This document shows, one piece after another, positions 1-9,200 of a DNA stretch of 64,000 nt. The position numbers and the translations under genes are program-made. This DNA comes from Desulfobacterales bacterium (lineage in GTDB: Bacteria > Desulfobacterota > Desulfobacteria > Desulfobacterales > JAAELO01), in NCBI GenBank assembly GCA_024226555.1, contig JAAELO010000047.1:37115-101114 (forward strand), in the 5' to 3' direction. Numbering within the stretch: the first letter of the stretch is position 1; every line of letters starts with the position of its first letter. A model generated the notes under the pieces. It was not told the origin of the DNA. It saw only the letters and a program-made list of their open reading frames with translations, and did no database searches.

Positions 1-135
1 ATAATCAGAATGATGATATAGCGAGTGGTATATAATGATTAGAAAAACTTTTTTTCTTATGTTTTCTCCTCATAAATAATTTATTCAAAATGAGAATATA
101 AAATATAGGAATCATTGTAAATAAAATAAACTTAA

Positions 136-265
136 GGGAACCTCTAATACTTAGAATTTTTGATAAAAAACAAGGCATAACAAAAAATAACGGGTTGATT
201 TTACTACAGTTTTATTTTTGTTATAACGATGTGTTTCGCAAAAAGATCAGTTATTAGAGATTCCC
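136..265 (+). mobile_element. MITE-like hairpin element, full copy
   Basis: 130-nt element beginning GGGAACCTCTAATA and ending TTATTAGAGATTCCC, flanked on both sides by TTAA (132-135 and 266-269), a 4-bp target duplication. The two arms pair into one long imperfect hairpin around a short centre near ATTTTACTACAG. Internal stem pair ATAAC/GTTAT. No coding capacity. Confidence 0.9.
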
Positions 266-362
266 TTAACTTATCTCTTTGGATAGGAAAATAGATCTTT
301 TGCAAAAAGGAAATTTTTACATCTGCCCTTTTTTCAAATTATGAATTTAAATTTTATTTCAT

Positions 363-710
363 TCATGCCTTTTTTTCAATTTTCCTTGTTTTTAATGATT
401 CCTCTCTTGTTCTATCATTTATTTTATAAAGATAGATCTGATCTGCATCTTTCATATCCAGTTCAGGGTTATTTTTGCAGCCGATTTGAGTCAGGTAGTT
501 TTTCAGAAAATCGATATGGTGTTTAGGACATTTTTCGCTAAGAATCCATCCAATTTCGAGTATATCCACATTGTGTATGGTCAGGAAGCTATGTTTAGGG
601 TTATTTGTTAAGCCAACATACCACTCATTATTACTTCCTCCAAACATTCTCATGCAGCTAATAAATGAACTCACATTACTGGTCAGGTCTGGTTTAGTGT
701 AGATGTACAT
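363..710 (-). CDS. GIY-YIG-like small hypothetical protein
   Basis: A 115-residue soluble protein. The segment WYVGLTNNPKHSFL followed by HNVD, and the later W-x-L and K-C-P-K region, resembles small bacterial proteins with a GIY-YIG-like fold whose core reads YYVGITNNP-x-RRL...HNV. Here the YIG part is VGL and the conserved Arg after the NNP segment is His, so nuclease activity is doubtful. The start is ATG at 710, preceded by an AAGGAAAA Shine-Dalgarno. It stands alone with long gaps on both sides. The family call is by motif memory only; it may be an inactive relative. Confidence 0.5.
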   Translation of the reverse strand: MYIYTKPDLTSNVSSFISCMRMFGGSNNEWYVGLTNNPKHSFLTIHNVDILEIGWILSEKCPKHHIDFLKNYLTQIGCKNNPELDMKDADQIYLYKINDRTREESLKTRKIEKKA

Positions 711-773
711 GGTTTTCCTTTTTGATTTTTGTTTTTATGAAATTATAAAATATTCAAACAGCAAGACCTCCTG

Positions 774-821
774 GATTCCTGATACTCATCTAAAAACAAG
801 TTTTTTTCTCAGTTCTGGAAT
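774..821. repeat. Short inverted repeat, ATTCC/GGAAT hairpin family
   Basis: Hairpin with arms ATTCCTGATACTCAT and TTCTCAGTTCTGGAAT around an A/T loop. A related hairpin occurs at 5135-5180, a right half at about 43278-43296 (with the same following GACGACCG), and a variant at 43404-43449. This family is different from the GGGAACC elements. Confidence 0.55.
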
Positions 822-1164
822 GACGACCGATCTTTAATTTTTACACAATCTGTTTGTTAAACCCTAAAATAGAAATGTAGTTTTTCAAACATTTCTATGT
901 GTCTCTTTTATGGACGTTAATCTTGAAGACAATCGAGTAAAAATGGTTTTCATTTTTTTTATGCAATGCTTTATCAATCAAAAGTTTAGCTTCCGGCAGG
1001 AGGTTTTGCTCTTACGGCTTTTTAAATGATTTTAAAAAATATTTAAAAAGCGGAAGCAGGCAAGCGGCTTCCCTACAAGAATTGTTTTTTCTAATAGAAC
1101 AAGCAGTTCTTACAAAACAATTATTAGAAAAAAGGTATGGAAGGGAGCAATTTCTCCCATACCT

Positions 1165-1483
1165 GTCAACGCCTCTTTCATATGTAGTTTAAGTGTGTAC
1201 TATCTCTTTCACACGCAAATCTGGTGTTTCGCTGAAGAAAATCTTCAGTTACGTTTTTTTTAATTGAAAAAGCTGGAATTAAAAAATTTTAACAAAAATA
1301 AAAACTAAGGCTTTTTGTTAAATGACCAGATCAATTCACTCAATATTAAGACCAGAGAAGCGCTGAATAAGGCCTGATATACAAAACAGAAAGCAATTGT
1401 ATGGGGCTTTGGTCGTGCTTTATCTCTGTGATTAATAATGTTTGAGTGAAAAAACTGCCCCAACGTGTGAAAGAGGCGTTGAC
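1165..1483. repeat. 319-nt segment bounded by 16-bp perfect inverted repeats
   Basis: GTCAACGCCTCTTTCA at 1165-1180 is exactly inverted as TGAAAGAGGCGTTGAC at 1468-1483. Inside, CTCTTTCACACG and CGTGTGAAAGAG form a second inverted pair. A 71-codon open frame (minus, 1305-1520) covers most of the right half and looks like no protein known to me. It may be a non-autonomous element or a decayed insertion remnant. Confidence 0.45.
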
Positions 1484-1971
1484 GGAATGGTGGACTTTCT
1501 GTAAAAAAGAAAACAGACATGGTTGTTTCTCCGTTGTAGAAATAATTGTGTTCAGAGTCTTAGCGGGGGCCGTGAACCTCTGCTTTGACTCGCCTGTGTA
1601 AATCTAATTACTACCCTAATATAATACTTACCAATATTTCAAGCTTAAAATTAATTTATTTTTACTTCAATTTAAAATTTGTTTTCAAATTTGAAAAATT
1701 GAGATCAAAGATTGTGTTTTTTAATACCCCTATGGTCATTTTTAATTGCTGTAAAATATCTATTCAAAGCCAGGAATCTTTCATCAATTTTAAACACTCG
1801 ATATCAAAAGCATCCCAGAACATATCACAGTGAATCTTTGATTATTAAAATTCAATTATATTTCAATATTTTGCTTCTAAATATATATTTTCCAAACTGT
1901 GGACAGGTAAATTTGGATAAAGGGATCCTGGTGTTCCTTTTAATAAATATTAATATGAAAAGAGGTAAAAC

Positions 1972-4602
1972 ATGAAAATCGAGTACAAATTTGTAAACAC
2001 ATCTTCTGAGAAAATGAATCTTTATAAATTCAGGAAAAAAGTTTTTGTTGATGAAGAGGAACGATTTACAAGTGATAAAGACTATATTACTGACCAGTTT
2101 GACAGCTTTGACGAAACATTGAATGTTGCGGCTTTTATGGATAAGGAGATTATTGCTGCTGTCCGGTTAACAATGGAGGATGAATCCGGACTACCCGTGG
2201 ATTTACAATGGGATTTTTTAGAATTTAAAAAAAAATGTAATGACCGTTTTGCCAGTATTGGATGGTTATGCAGTACCCGGAAACACAGGAATGAGACCGG
2301 ATTAATTAAAGGACTAATTAAATTTGGAGTTTCTGAATTAAAAAAAAGGAGTTATGAGCATATTTTAGCAGTAATTCACCCACCAATTTATGGTCCCCTT
2401 AATTCCTACTTTGGATTCAAAAAGATAGGACCACAGTTTCAGGATAAAATCTTAAAAGTTGATATGATTCCTGTATATAGTTTAGCGGATGATATTCTTT
2501 CAGGTGTTAACGGGGAAATCCCTCAAAAATTTGATAGTTTTTCATTAGATTGCAAAGAGCAAAGTAATGATGGTCAACCTGATAAAAATATAATTAAAAT
2601 TGAGAAAGAAAATCTGTTAAAAAAATCAATGATTCATGGGAAATATCATTTTTTTGAGCAGGCATTTTCAAGAAATATTGGTATTTTTACTATGGCTGAA
2701 CAGGAAAAAATTCTTAATTCGAGAATAGCAATTCCGGGACTGGGAGGTGTTGGAGGTCAACATTTAATAACGCTTGCGAGAGCTGGTTTTGGTAATTTTA
2801 ATATTGCTGATCTGGATTATTTTGAACCTGTGAATACAAACAGGCAGTATGGAGCAAAGGTAAGTACTTTTGAGAAATCAAAAACTGAGACTATGTATAA
2901 AGAGGCTATGGATGTAAACCCTTTTCTTGATATCAGGTGTTTCGAAAATGGTGTATCTGAAGAGAATATAGATGAGTTTCTTAAAGATGTGGACCTGGTT
3001 GCTGATGCAATGGACTTCTTCAATTTTGATATTAGAAGGTTAATATTCAAAAAAGCACAGGAGAAAAACATACCTGTAATAACTGCTGGCCCACTTGGAT
3101 TTAGTTCTGCATTGCTTATTTTTATGCCTGATAAAGGAATGTTATTTGATGAATATTTCAATATAAATGATGATTTGAGTCTTGAAGATAAACTGATCAG
3201 GTTTATTGTTGGCCTTGCTCCAAAAGCAACGCAGGCATCATATATTGACCCTTTATCTATAAGTATGGAAAACAGGAGGGGGCCTTCTACGGGTGCAGCC
3301 TGTCAACTATGCAGCTCAGTTATTACAACTGAGGCAATACGAATCATTCTTAAAAAAAGAGGAGTAAAACCGGTTCCCTCTTATTTTCAGTATGATCCAT
3401 ATGCCGGGAAATTTCACAGGGGTTTTCTTTTCGGAGGAAACAGACATCCTCTTCAGAAGCTCAAATATTTTATGGTTAAAAGAGTACTCTCTAAAAATGA
3501 GATGATTACAGGTCCTAAGGAGATACCCAATATTCCTGTGACTGGGAAAATGTGTGATGAAACTGTTAAATATCTGATATCTGCAGGAATGCAGGCACCA
3601 TCTGGAGACAATTGCCAACCCTGGAAATTTGAATATTGTGAACCATACCTTTTGGTGTTCCTTGAACCTAATGCTGATAATTCGTTCTTCAACTTAAATC
3701 AGATTGCATCTTATATCGCGTGCGGGGCTGCAGTTGAAAATATACTTCTGGCAGCCGGAAGGTTTGGTGTTTCAGGAAATGTTGAATATCTACCTGAAAA
3801 AGATCAGCCCTTTTTGGTAGCAAAAATTCATCTGTCATATGAAAACAAAAAAGAAGACCCTCTTCAACGGTTTATCTGGACAAGACATACAAACAGAACA
3901 AATTTTAATCGTAAGCCATTATCTGAGCCAGACCTGAATACTTTAGAAAGTAGTATATCTGATTTTCCGGATGTTTCTCTTAAACTAATAACCAAAAGAA
4001 AAGATATAAACGATCTGGCAGATGTAGTTTTTGATGTTGATAAAATAAGGTCTGAGCGTAAGGACCTCCATGAGCATCTAACAAAAATGATTAGATATAC
4101 AGATCTGGATGCATTGTTAAGAAAGGATGGGTTTCCACTTAAAAACCTTGAAGCTGGAGCATTGGGTAATTTGTTTCTTAAACTCAGTAAACCGTGGCTG
4201 GTGATGAACTTCCTGAATAAAAGAGGCATGGGTAAAATGGTTTCAATTGCGGCATCGCAAGGAGTTAAGCAGGCATCTGCAATAGGTCTTTTAAAAATTA
4301 ATGGAAATTCAACTAAAGATTTTATAGTTGGCGGGCAATCGCTTGAAAGATTGTGGTTAGAGTGCACTCGGCAGGGTATCTCATTTCAGCCAATGACTGC
4401 TGTTACACTTTTCAGGCATAGATGGAATCTTGGACTAAAAAATGATTTTGCTATGGCTCATCAGCAACTTTTAGGTAAAATCTGGCCTGTTTATGAATCA
4501 TTATTTGGTGCTAATCCAAATGAATCACATATAATGCTGTTCAGGTTGGGTTATGGAAAACTAATATCCCGTAGAACCTATAGAAAAGAGATTAAAATTT
4601 AA
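1972..4602 (+). CDS. Three-domain fusion: N-acyltransferase, E1/ThiF adenylyltransferase, nitroreductase-like
   Basis: An 876-residue protein. Residues 1-170 resemble GNAT-type N-acyl amino acid synthases (FeeM/LuxI-like: YKFRKKVFVDEE, then IGWLCSTRKHRN). Residues about 225-500 are an E1/ThiF domain: glycine loop GLGGVGG at 256-262, NTNRQYG at 288-294, ADAMDFF around 345-350, and a single CQLC pair at 444-447 where many E1 enzymes carry two CxxC zinc pairs. Residues about 525-870 are nitroreductase-like, with SGDNCQPW at 544-551 as in FMN-binding members. ThiF-nitroreductase fusions are known (the mycobacterial Rv1355c type); the acyltransferase head adds a third activity. The substrate is unknown. 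Start ATG follows AAAGAGGTAAAAC. Single-gene unit. Confidence 0.8.
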   Translation: MKIEYKFVNTSSEKMNLYKFRKKVFVDEEERFTSDKDYITDQFDSFDETLNVAAFMDKEIIAAVRLTMEDESGLPVDLQWDFLEFKKKCNDRFASIGWLCSTRKHRNETGLIKGLIKFGVSELKKRSYEHILAVIHPPIYGPLNSYFGFKKIGPQFQDKILKVDMIPVYSLADDILSGVNGEIPQKFDSFSLDCKEQSNDGQPDKNIIKIEKENLLKKSMIHGKYHFFEQAFSRNIGIFTMAEQEKILNSRIAIPGLGGVGGQHLITLARAGFGNFNIADLDYFEPVNTNRQYGAKVSTFEKSKTETMYKEAMDVNPFLDIRCFENGVSEENIDEFLKDVDLVADAMDFFNFDIRRLIFKKAQEKNIPVITAGPLGFSSALLIFMPDKGMLFDEYFNINDDLSLEDKLIRFIVGLAPKATQASYIDPLSISMENRRGPSTGAACQLCSSVITTEAIRIILKKRGVKPVPSYFQYDPYAGKFHRGFLFGGNRHPLQKLKYFMVKRVLSKNEMITGPKEIPNIPVTGKMCDETVKYLISAGMQAPSGDNCQPWKFEYCEPYLLVFLEPNADNSFFNLNQIASYIACGAAVENILLAAGRFGVSGNVEYLPEKDQPFLVAKIHLSYENKKEDPLQRFIWTRHTNRTNFNRKPLSEPDLNTLESSISDFPDVSLKLITKRKDINDLADVVFDVDKIRSERKDLHEHLTKMIRYTDLDALLRKDGFPLKNLEAGALGNLFLKLSKPWLVMNFLNKRGMGKMVSIAASQGVKQASAIGLLKINGNSTKDFIVGGQSLERLWLECTRQGISFQPMTAVTLFRHRWNLGLKNDFAMAHQQLLGKIWPVYESLFGANPNESHIMLFRLGYGKLISRRTYRKEIKI

Positions 4603-4730
4603 TTGGTAGAGAAGCTTTAAAATTACGAGTTGTGGCGGAAAAATGATTCCGCCATAACTTTAAAACCTATGAAATTGATAGTTGACAATTAATGGTGTTT
4701 AAGCGATATCTGTTTTTTATAAACGCTATA

Positions 4731-4746
4731 GGGAACCTCTAATAAT
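4731..4746 (+). repeat. Left-end remnant of the MITE-like element
   Basis: TATA then GGGAACCTCTAATAATT, after which element similarity ends. It forms the leader of the next gene, whose Shine-Dalgarno AAAGGATT lies just behind it. Confidence 0.7.
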
Positions 4747-4763
4747 TTTATAAAGGATTAAAA

Positions 4764-5066
4764 ATGAAAAAAAACATTGTAGTTTGCATTATCATATTAC
4801 TTTTAATAATACCTTCAATTTCTTTTGGATCAGGCTTGATAAAAATCTTCAAAAATGACTCAAAATACTATGTAGCTCCTGTAGAATCCATACTTTATAT
4901 TAAATATCAAAGTAGAGATAAAACCTTGATAATTAATTTCTACGATAAAATGAAGAGTGTATTAATAAGAGATATCTTAAATGAGGAAGCGGATAAATTG
5001 ATTCAAAAAATTTATAATCCAAATCGAAAAAAAACTTTGCTGATTGAAGTAGACGTTTTTAAATAA
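4764..5066 (+). CDS. Small exported hypothetical protein
   Basis: A 100-residue protein with a classical signal peptide: MKKN, a hydrophobic run (VVCIIILLLIIPSIS) and likely cleavage after FG-S near residue 22. The mature part of about 78 residues is basic, with no cysteines or motif that I recognise (KYYVAPVESILYIKYQSRDKTLIINFYD). Start ATG lies 8 nt behind AAAGGATT. The gene is framed by element remnants: its leader contains a left terminus (4731) and its TAA is followed directly by another (5068). Function unknown; periplasmic location is inferred from the signal peptide only. Confidence 0.65.
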   Translation: MKKNIVVCIIILLLIIPSISFGSGLIKIFKNDSKYYVAPVESILYIKYQSRDKTLIINFYDKMKSVLIRDILNEEADKLIQKIYNPNRKKTLLIEVDVFK

Positions 5067-5067
5067 A

Positions 5068-5102
5068 GGGAACCTCTAAAAACTGGAAATTTGATTGAAA
5101 AC
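5068..5102 (+). repeat. Left-end remnant of the MITE-like element
   Basis: GGGAACCTCTAAAAACTGG then ATTTGATTGAAAAC, matching the first 35 nt of the element with changes. It begins 2 nt after the TAA of the preceding gene. Confidence 0.6.
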
Positions 5103-5134
5103 TTATATTTTGCATATTTTCTGAATTTGTGAGA

Positions 5135-5180
5135 TTCCTGATACGCTACAAAAAACAAGTTTCTTGTAGCGTTCTGGAAT
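5135..5180. repeat. ATTCC/GGAAT hairpin repeat
   Basis: ATTCCTGATACGCTACAA pairs with TTGTAGCGTTCTGGAAT across an A-rich loop. Same family as 774-821. Lies 3' of the two flanking convergent genes and could act as a transcript-end structure. Confidence 0.55.
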
Positions 5181-5208
5181 AACATGTAGTTCCATGGTGC
5201 TAAGCTTG

Positions 5209-5643
5209 TTAAATCAGCCCTCTTTTCTTCAATGAATCAAATCTCGTTTCAGCAATAAACCCATAAATAAATGAGAGACATCCTGCATCTAAAGTAATTT
5301 CAAAAGCAATTAATAAAGTAAGTAAAGGGATCATCCCTGATTGTAAAGAAAATTGTTCTGAGATCGAAAAAAGAAAAGCAATTGATAAAACTATCTTTAT
5401 TAGTAGTGAAGCTATAATTGAGAAACTTACAAGTTTAGCCTCTTCTGATTTTGTTGGTAGTCTTTTATGGTTATGAAGAAATGTTATTATAGTAAAAAAA
5501 GCTGCGCCTAACAATGGTACGATAGCGATGCTTATTTTAGAAAATTCTAAAAAGTCTAAAATTACATTCAAAATAATAGCTGATAATAAATATATGGTAC
5601 TGAATATTATAACATACTTGAAAACATTAACTTCCTTATTCAA
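5209..5643 (-). CDS. ABZJ_00895-like small membrane protein
   Basis: A 144-residue inner-membrane protein with four hydrophobic segments (about 10-28, 39-56, 69-92, 103-127). Between segments two and three is the polar stretch HNHKRLPTKSEEAKL, which resembles the loop of the small uncharacterised ABZJ_00895 family. The only good start is TTG at 5643, preceded at 7 nt by AAAGGGGCAG; no in-frame ATG occurs early. Function unknown. Convergent with the preceding small exported protein gene. Confidence 0.6.
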   Translation of the reverse strand: MNKEVNVFKYVIIFSTIYLLSAIILNVILDFLEFSKISIAIVPLLGAAFFTIITFLHNHKRLPTKSEEAKLVSFSIIASLLIKIVLSIAFLFSISEQFSLQSGMIPLLTLLIAFEITLDAGCLSFIYGFIAETRFDSLKKRGLI

Positions 5644-5688
5644 AATACTGCCCCTTTATATTAATTTTAGTAAACAGAGTCCCTATAG

Positions 5689-5817
5689 GGGAATCTCTAA
5701 TAACTGTCTTTTAGCCGAACTACAGCGTTGTTCGAAATAAAAAACTGTTGTAAAATCGCCTCGTTATTTATTTCTTACCCTTGTATTTCAATCAAAATCC
5801 TAATTATTAGAGGTCCC
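5689..5817 (-). mobile_element. MITE-like hairpin element, full copy, target duplication ATAG
   Basis: Reverse-oriented full copy (129 nt) with ATAG immediately outside both ends (5685-5688, 5818-5821). The internal stem carries a private variant, GAAATAAA in one arm matched by TTATTTC in the other. Confidence 0.88.
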
Positions 5818-5857
5818 ATAGTTTAAAAAAGAAGAAATGACAAGATAATTAAGTATA

Positions 5858-5944
5858 GGGAACCTATAATAATTTGAATTGTGGATAAAATACAAGGCAT
5901 TACAAAAAAAATAAAGAGTAGAACATGACTCAGAAAAGATTCCC
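5858..5944 (+). mobile_element. MITE-like element, internally deleted
   Basis: Left arm GGGAACCTATAATAATTTGAATTGTGGATAAAATACAAGGCATTAC, then a deletion to a short right end AGATTCCC. Flanks are TATA and TAAA, so no clean duplication. Confidence 0.65.
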
Positions 5945-5974
5945 TAAAAAAGCAGATCCTCTGGATTCCCTTAA

Positions 5975-6105
5975 GGGAACCTCTAATAATTTAATTTTTG
6001 GATGAAATTACAAGGCATTTCAAAAAATAACGAGCCGATTTTATTACAGTTTTTTTTTGGAAATAACAAAGTATTTCGCCAAAAGAGAGGTTATTAGAGA
6101 TTCCC
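5975..6105 (+). mobile_element. MITE-like hairpin element, full copy, target duplication TTAA
   Basis: 131-nt full copy flanked by TTAA at 5971-5974 and 6106-6109. Internal arms read CATTTC and GGAAATAAC: the left-arm change relative to the CATAAC copies is matched by the right arm. Confidence 0.9.
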
Positions 6106-6217
6106 TTAAATAAATATACTTGTCTTTTACATAACCAAACGATTTTACAGTGATCTTGTCTCTTGATTTGTTTTTTATCTGATATTTTGATATTCCGGTA
6201 TATGAAAACAGACTTAA

Positions 6218-6250
6218 GGGAACCTCTAATAATTATAATTTTGGATGAAA
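6218..6250 (+). repeat. Left half-element forming the leader of the next gene
   Basis: TTAA then GGGAACCTCTAATAATTATAATTTTGGATGAAAT, i.e. the first 33 nt of the element, running directly into the ATG at 6252. GGATG in the arm sits 8 nt before the start and is the only Shine-Dalgarno candidate. Confidence 0.7.
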
Positions 6251-6251
6251 T

Positions 6252-9200
6252 ATGAGACCGGAAAATCAAAGAATTAAATCACAAAGAGCTGCTGTTTCCC
6301 GCGGCAAAATGTATCTGAAAGCCAATTTAGGCTGGCTGTCAGGTTTTCCTGTTAGTAGAGGGAGTGAATATGTAGACTGGGTCTCTGTTCCGAAAACAGG
6401 TGAAATTGTTGTTAACACAATAAAACTAACGGGAGAACATCTTCATGATGCTACCTATACATATAATAAATTAGTTAACAATTTTCCGCGGGCACTATCT
6501 GGAATAGTTGAAAATAAAGATATATGGATTGACAGGGTTCCTAAATTATTTGATCTTTTAAAGAACTCTATACATCAAAACGAAGATTATCCAGAATCCC
6601 TTTCAATGATTAAAAATGTTTTCCCTTCCAAAATAGTTAAAAAAAATAATGAATTATGCAGGAAAGCAAAAGATTTAGAGATAGTTATAAATTCATTTAG
6701 CTGGCTTGCTTTTATTTACCCTGATGAATTTTCCAAGGCGCTCGACTGGCTTGATTTAAATCAAAAAGTAGTAAAAAATATTGTAAACAATGCAAAAGAT
6801 TATGATGGAATTGTTACAACTATTCTGTTGTACAGAATCCATCAGAGTGATGGTAAAAGCAAAGTTAATGTGCTAACTGCCTGTTTAGGTAATGAATCCA
6901 TATTTGATGTACTAACCCATGGATCTGGTTTAACAGATAAGTATATTGCTTTTTTAAGCCAGGTAAAAAAGGGTGTTAAAAATATAAAAATACCTGAAAA
7001 ACCAAAACCTGATTTTGGTTTGAATTTAGTTCAATTTATTTGGTGGCTTTCCGGGCAAGATCAATCAACACGTCGTCGTGCTCTTACACTTTTCCCCATT
7101 CTTATTCCAGATAATTTTGTTGAAAATTGGAATCAGTGGTGGAAAAAAATTCAACCTCTTATAATAAAAACCCATGGTATTGCCTCTGGTAGAAATCCTG
7201 ATCTGGTAAAAAAATCAGCAATGGAGATGCGCAGTGAATTAAAAAAATTAAAAGAGAACATACCGGCATCTCTTTCTCCAGATAGATTCATCAGTATAAT
7301 AAAGAAAATATCTGAATCAAATAATATTGCTCTTTATAAAAAAAGTCTCCCTGTTTTTAAGAAACTGCCGGTTATCGAGAATAATTGCCTTGTAAGAGTT
7401 GCATTTTTGCAAAAATTTATTGAGTTAAGAAAGTATTATCCAAATGGAACGGCACTGTTGGGACCTTTTAAAACATACCTTTCAAAATATTCTAATCAAG
7501 AGGGGTTCCTGCGTCCATGGTTAGTAAACTCAAAAATTACCGGGGATGTTTTTGAAGAAATTTTATATGAAGCAAAAGATCAAAAAATCTGGCCCCTTAT
7601 TTTTAACTCCCTTGCTCAGATAATTTCATACTCAGACAAATTCAATTTTGATGATTTTGATTTGTTGGTATCCCTCGTAAAAGTTACAAAAGATTCATCT
7701 GTTGCCACATCTTATATGAAGCAGTTTATCGTTGTGGATAAACAGGGAGGGTATTTTTCTGAAGATCAACTTAGATGTATTTATTTGATGGATAAGAACA
7801 ATAACAAAGCTGGATCTATTGTTGAAAAAATGGAAAAGCTGGATCTGGAAGAAAAGAATTATACAAAATTAATTTCAATTATTGAGGAGCTGGAAAAAGC
7901 CGGTTGGGAAGATTTAGCACTTAAGAGTTTTGAAGATGGTAATCTTAAAGTATTAAATACTCTGGGAATCAGATATTTTCTTCTGAAAAAACTAAAAATT
8001 GAAACCTGTCCGGTTAAAAACCCTGCTGAATATATCAGGCCCCAGTGGAGTAAAAATTATCCTGAAGATCTGATACCAGAGCTTAGCGTTTTAGATTATG
8101 TTTCTTCAGAAGCTGAAAAAAAGGCTTATAAAATACTATCTGGCAATTTCCCATCCAGAGAAAAAACTCTTAAAGAAATTGAAGTTATTAAAAAGTTAAT
8201 TGAGAAAAAACCAGAGAATAATACACTAAATGAAAGGCTTATTAATCTTTGTAACCGCCTTGATGGAAATCCAAACAAAATTTCGGATCAGCAGATAGGA
8301 AAATTACGTGGAAAGTTGGAAAGGGCTGTTCGAACATCTGTTATTCAAGGCTGGTTAGAGAATGTTTCAGAACAGTTAGCCCGTGAATATGATAAGTCTC
8401 TTGATCTTAAAACCTTCAAAGAGTTTTTTGATGATAATGTAAACACTGAGATAATTGGAAGTATTTTAAATCTACCTAAATCTTTTAGAGATATCGGTAT
8501 AAAATTAATTAAAAGAGGTTTAACAAATTCTGATGTAAACCTTTCTGAACATGTGGAAAATAAGAATTACATTAAACAAATTAATCAGAAAGGGATTAAA
8601 ACTGAGCATTGGTTAAATCCACCTTCTCCATATCAAAAAGAGGGAAAAGATGGACAGTTTGTAACTATTTCATTTGAAACAGATCCCATTGAAATTTTAA
8701 AAATGGGCCACTACTTCAAAACATGTCTAAGTCCCGGAAGTTTCAATTTTTTCTCTGCTGTTTCGAACGCAGCAGATATAAATAAACACGTTGTTTATGC
8801 GCGTGATAAAAATGAGAAAGTAATTGGGAGATGTTTATTTGCTTTAACAAATGAAGGTATGATTCTGACTTTTAATCCATACTGCCACGACAATTCAATT
8901 AAATTCGATGAAATGATGGGTGAACTTGCTGAGCGATTGGCTGAAAAAATGAATACTATTGTTGCTTCAGACAGAGAAGTTCCTTCTCTTGTATCAAATA
9001 AATGGTATGATGACGGTTCAATAAACTTATGTAATCGCTATTCTTTTCTTCACTATGATTCAGAATTCAGAAATTCTCTTTCAAACATAAAAATTGAGGA
9101 TTTTATACAAGAGCTTGAAAAACTGTTTTCTCCCCTTCCATTAAATGAGCTTACTTTACCTTTGGTTGTGGAGTTTAATGAAATTCAGGATAGACCGGAA

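Larger units (their letters stand above)
711..1971. other. 1.26-kb gap made of decayed repeats
   Basis: No convincing gene. It holds a hairpin repeat (774-821, ATTCCTGATAC ... TTCTGGAAT), two stem-loops (about 1086-1133 and 1132-1163) and a 319-nt segment bounded by 16-bp perfect inverted repeats (1165-1180 and 1468-1483). Base composition is very AT-rich from 1590 to 1960 with nothing recognisable except the leader of the next gene. Confidence 0.6.

Noticed and set aside
1585..1975. Two overlapping open frames of 82 and 87 codons
   Set aside because: Very AT-rich and overlapping each other, no ribosome sites, no domain-like sequence.
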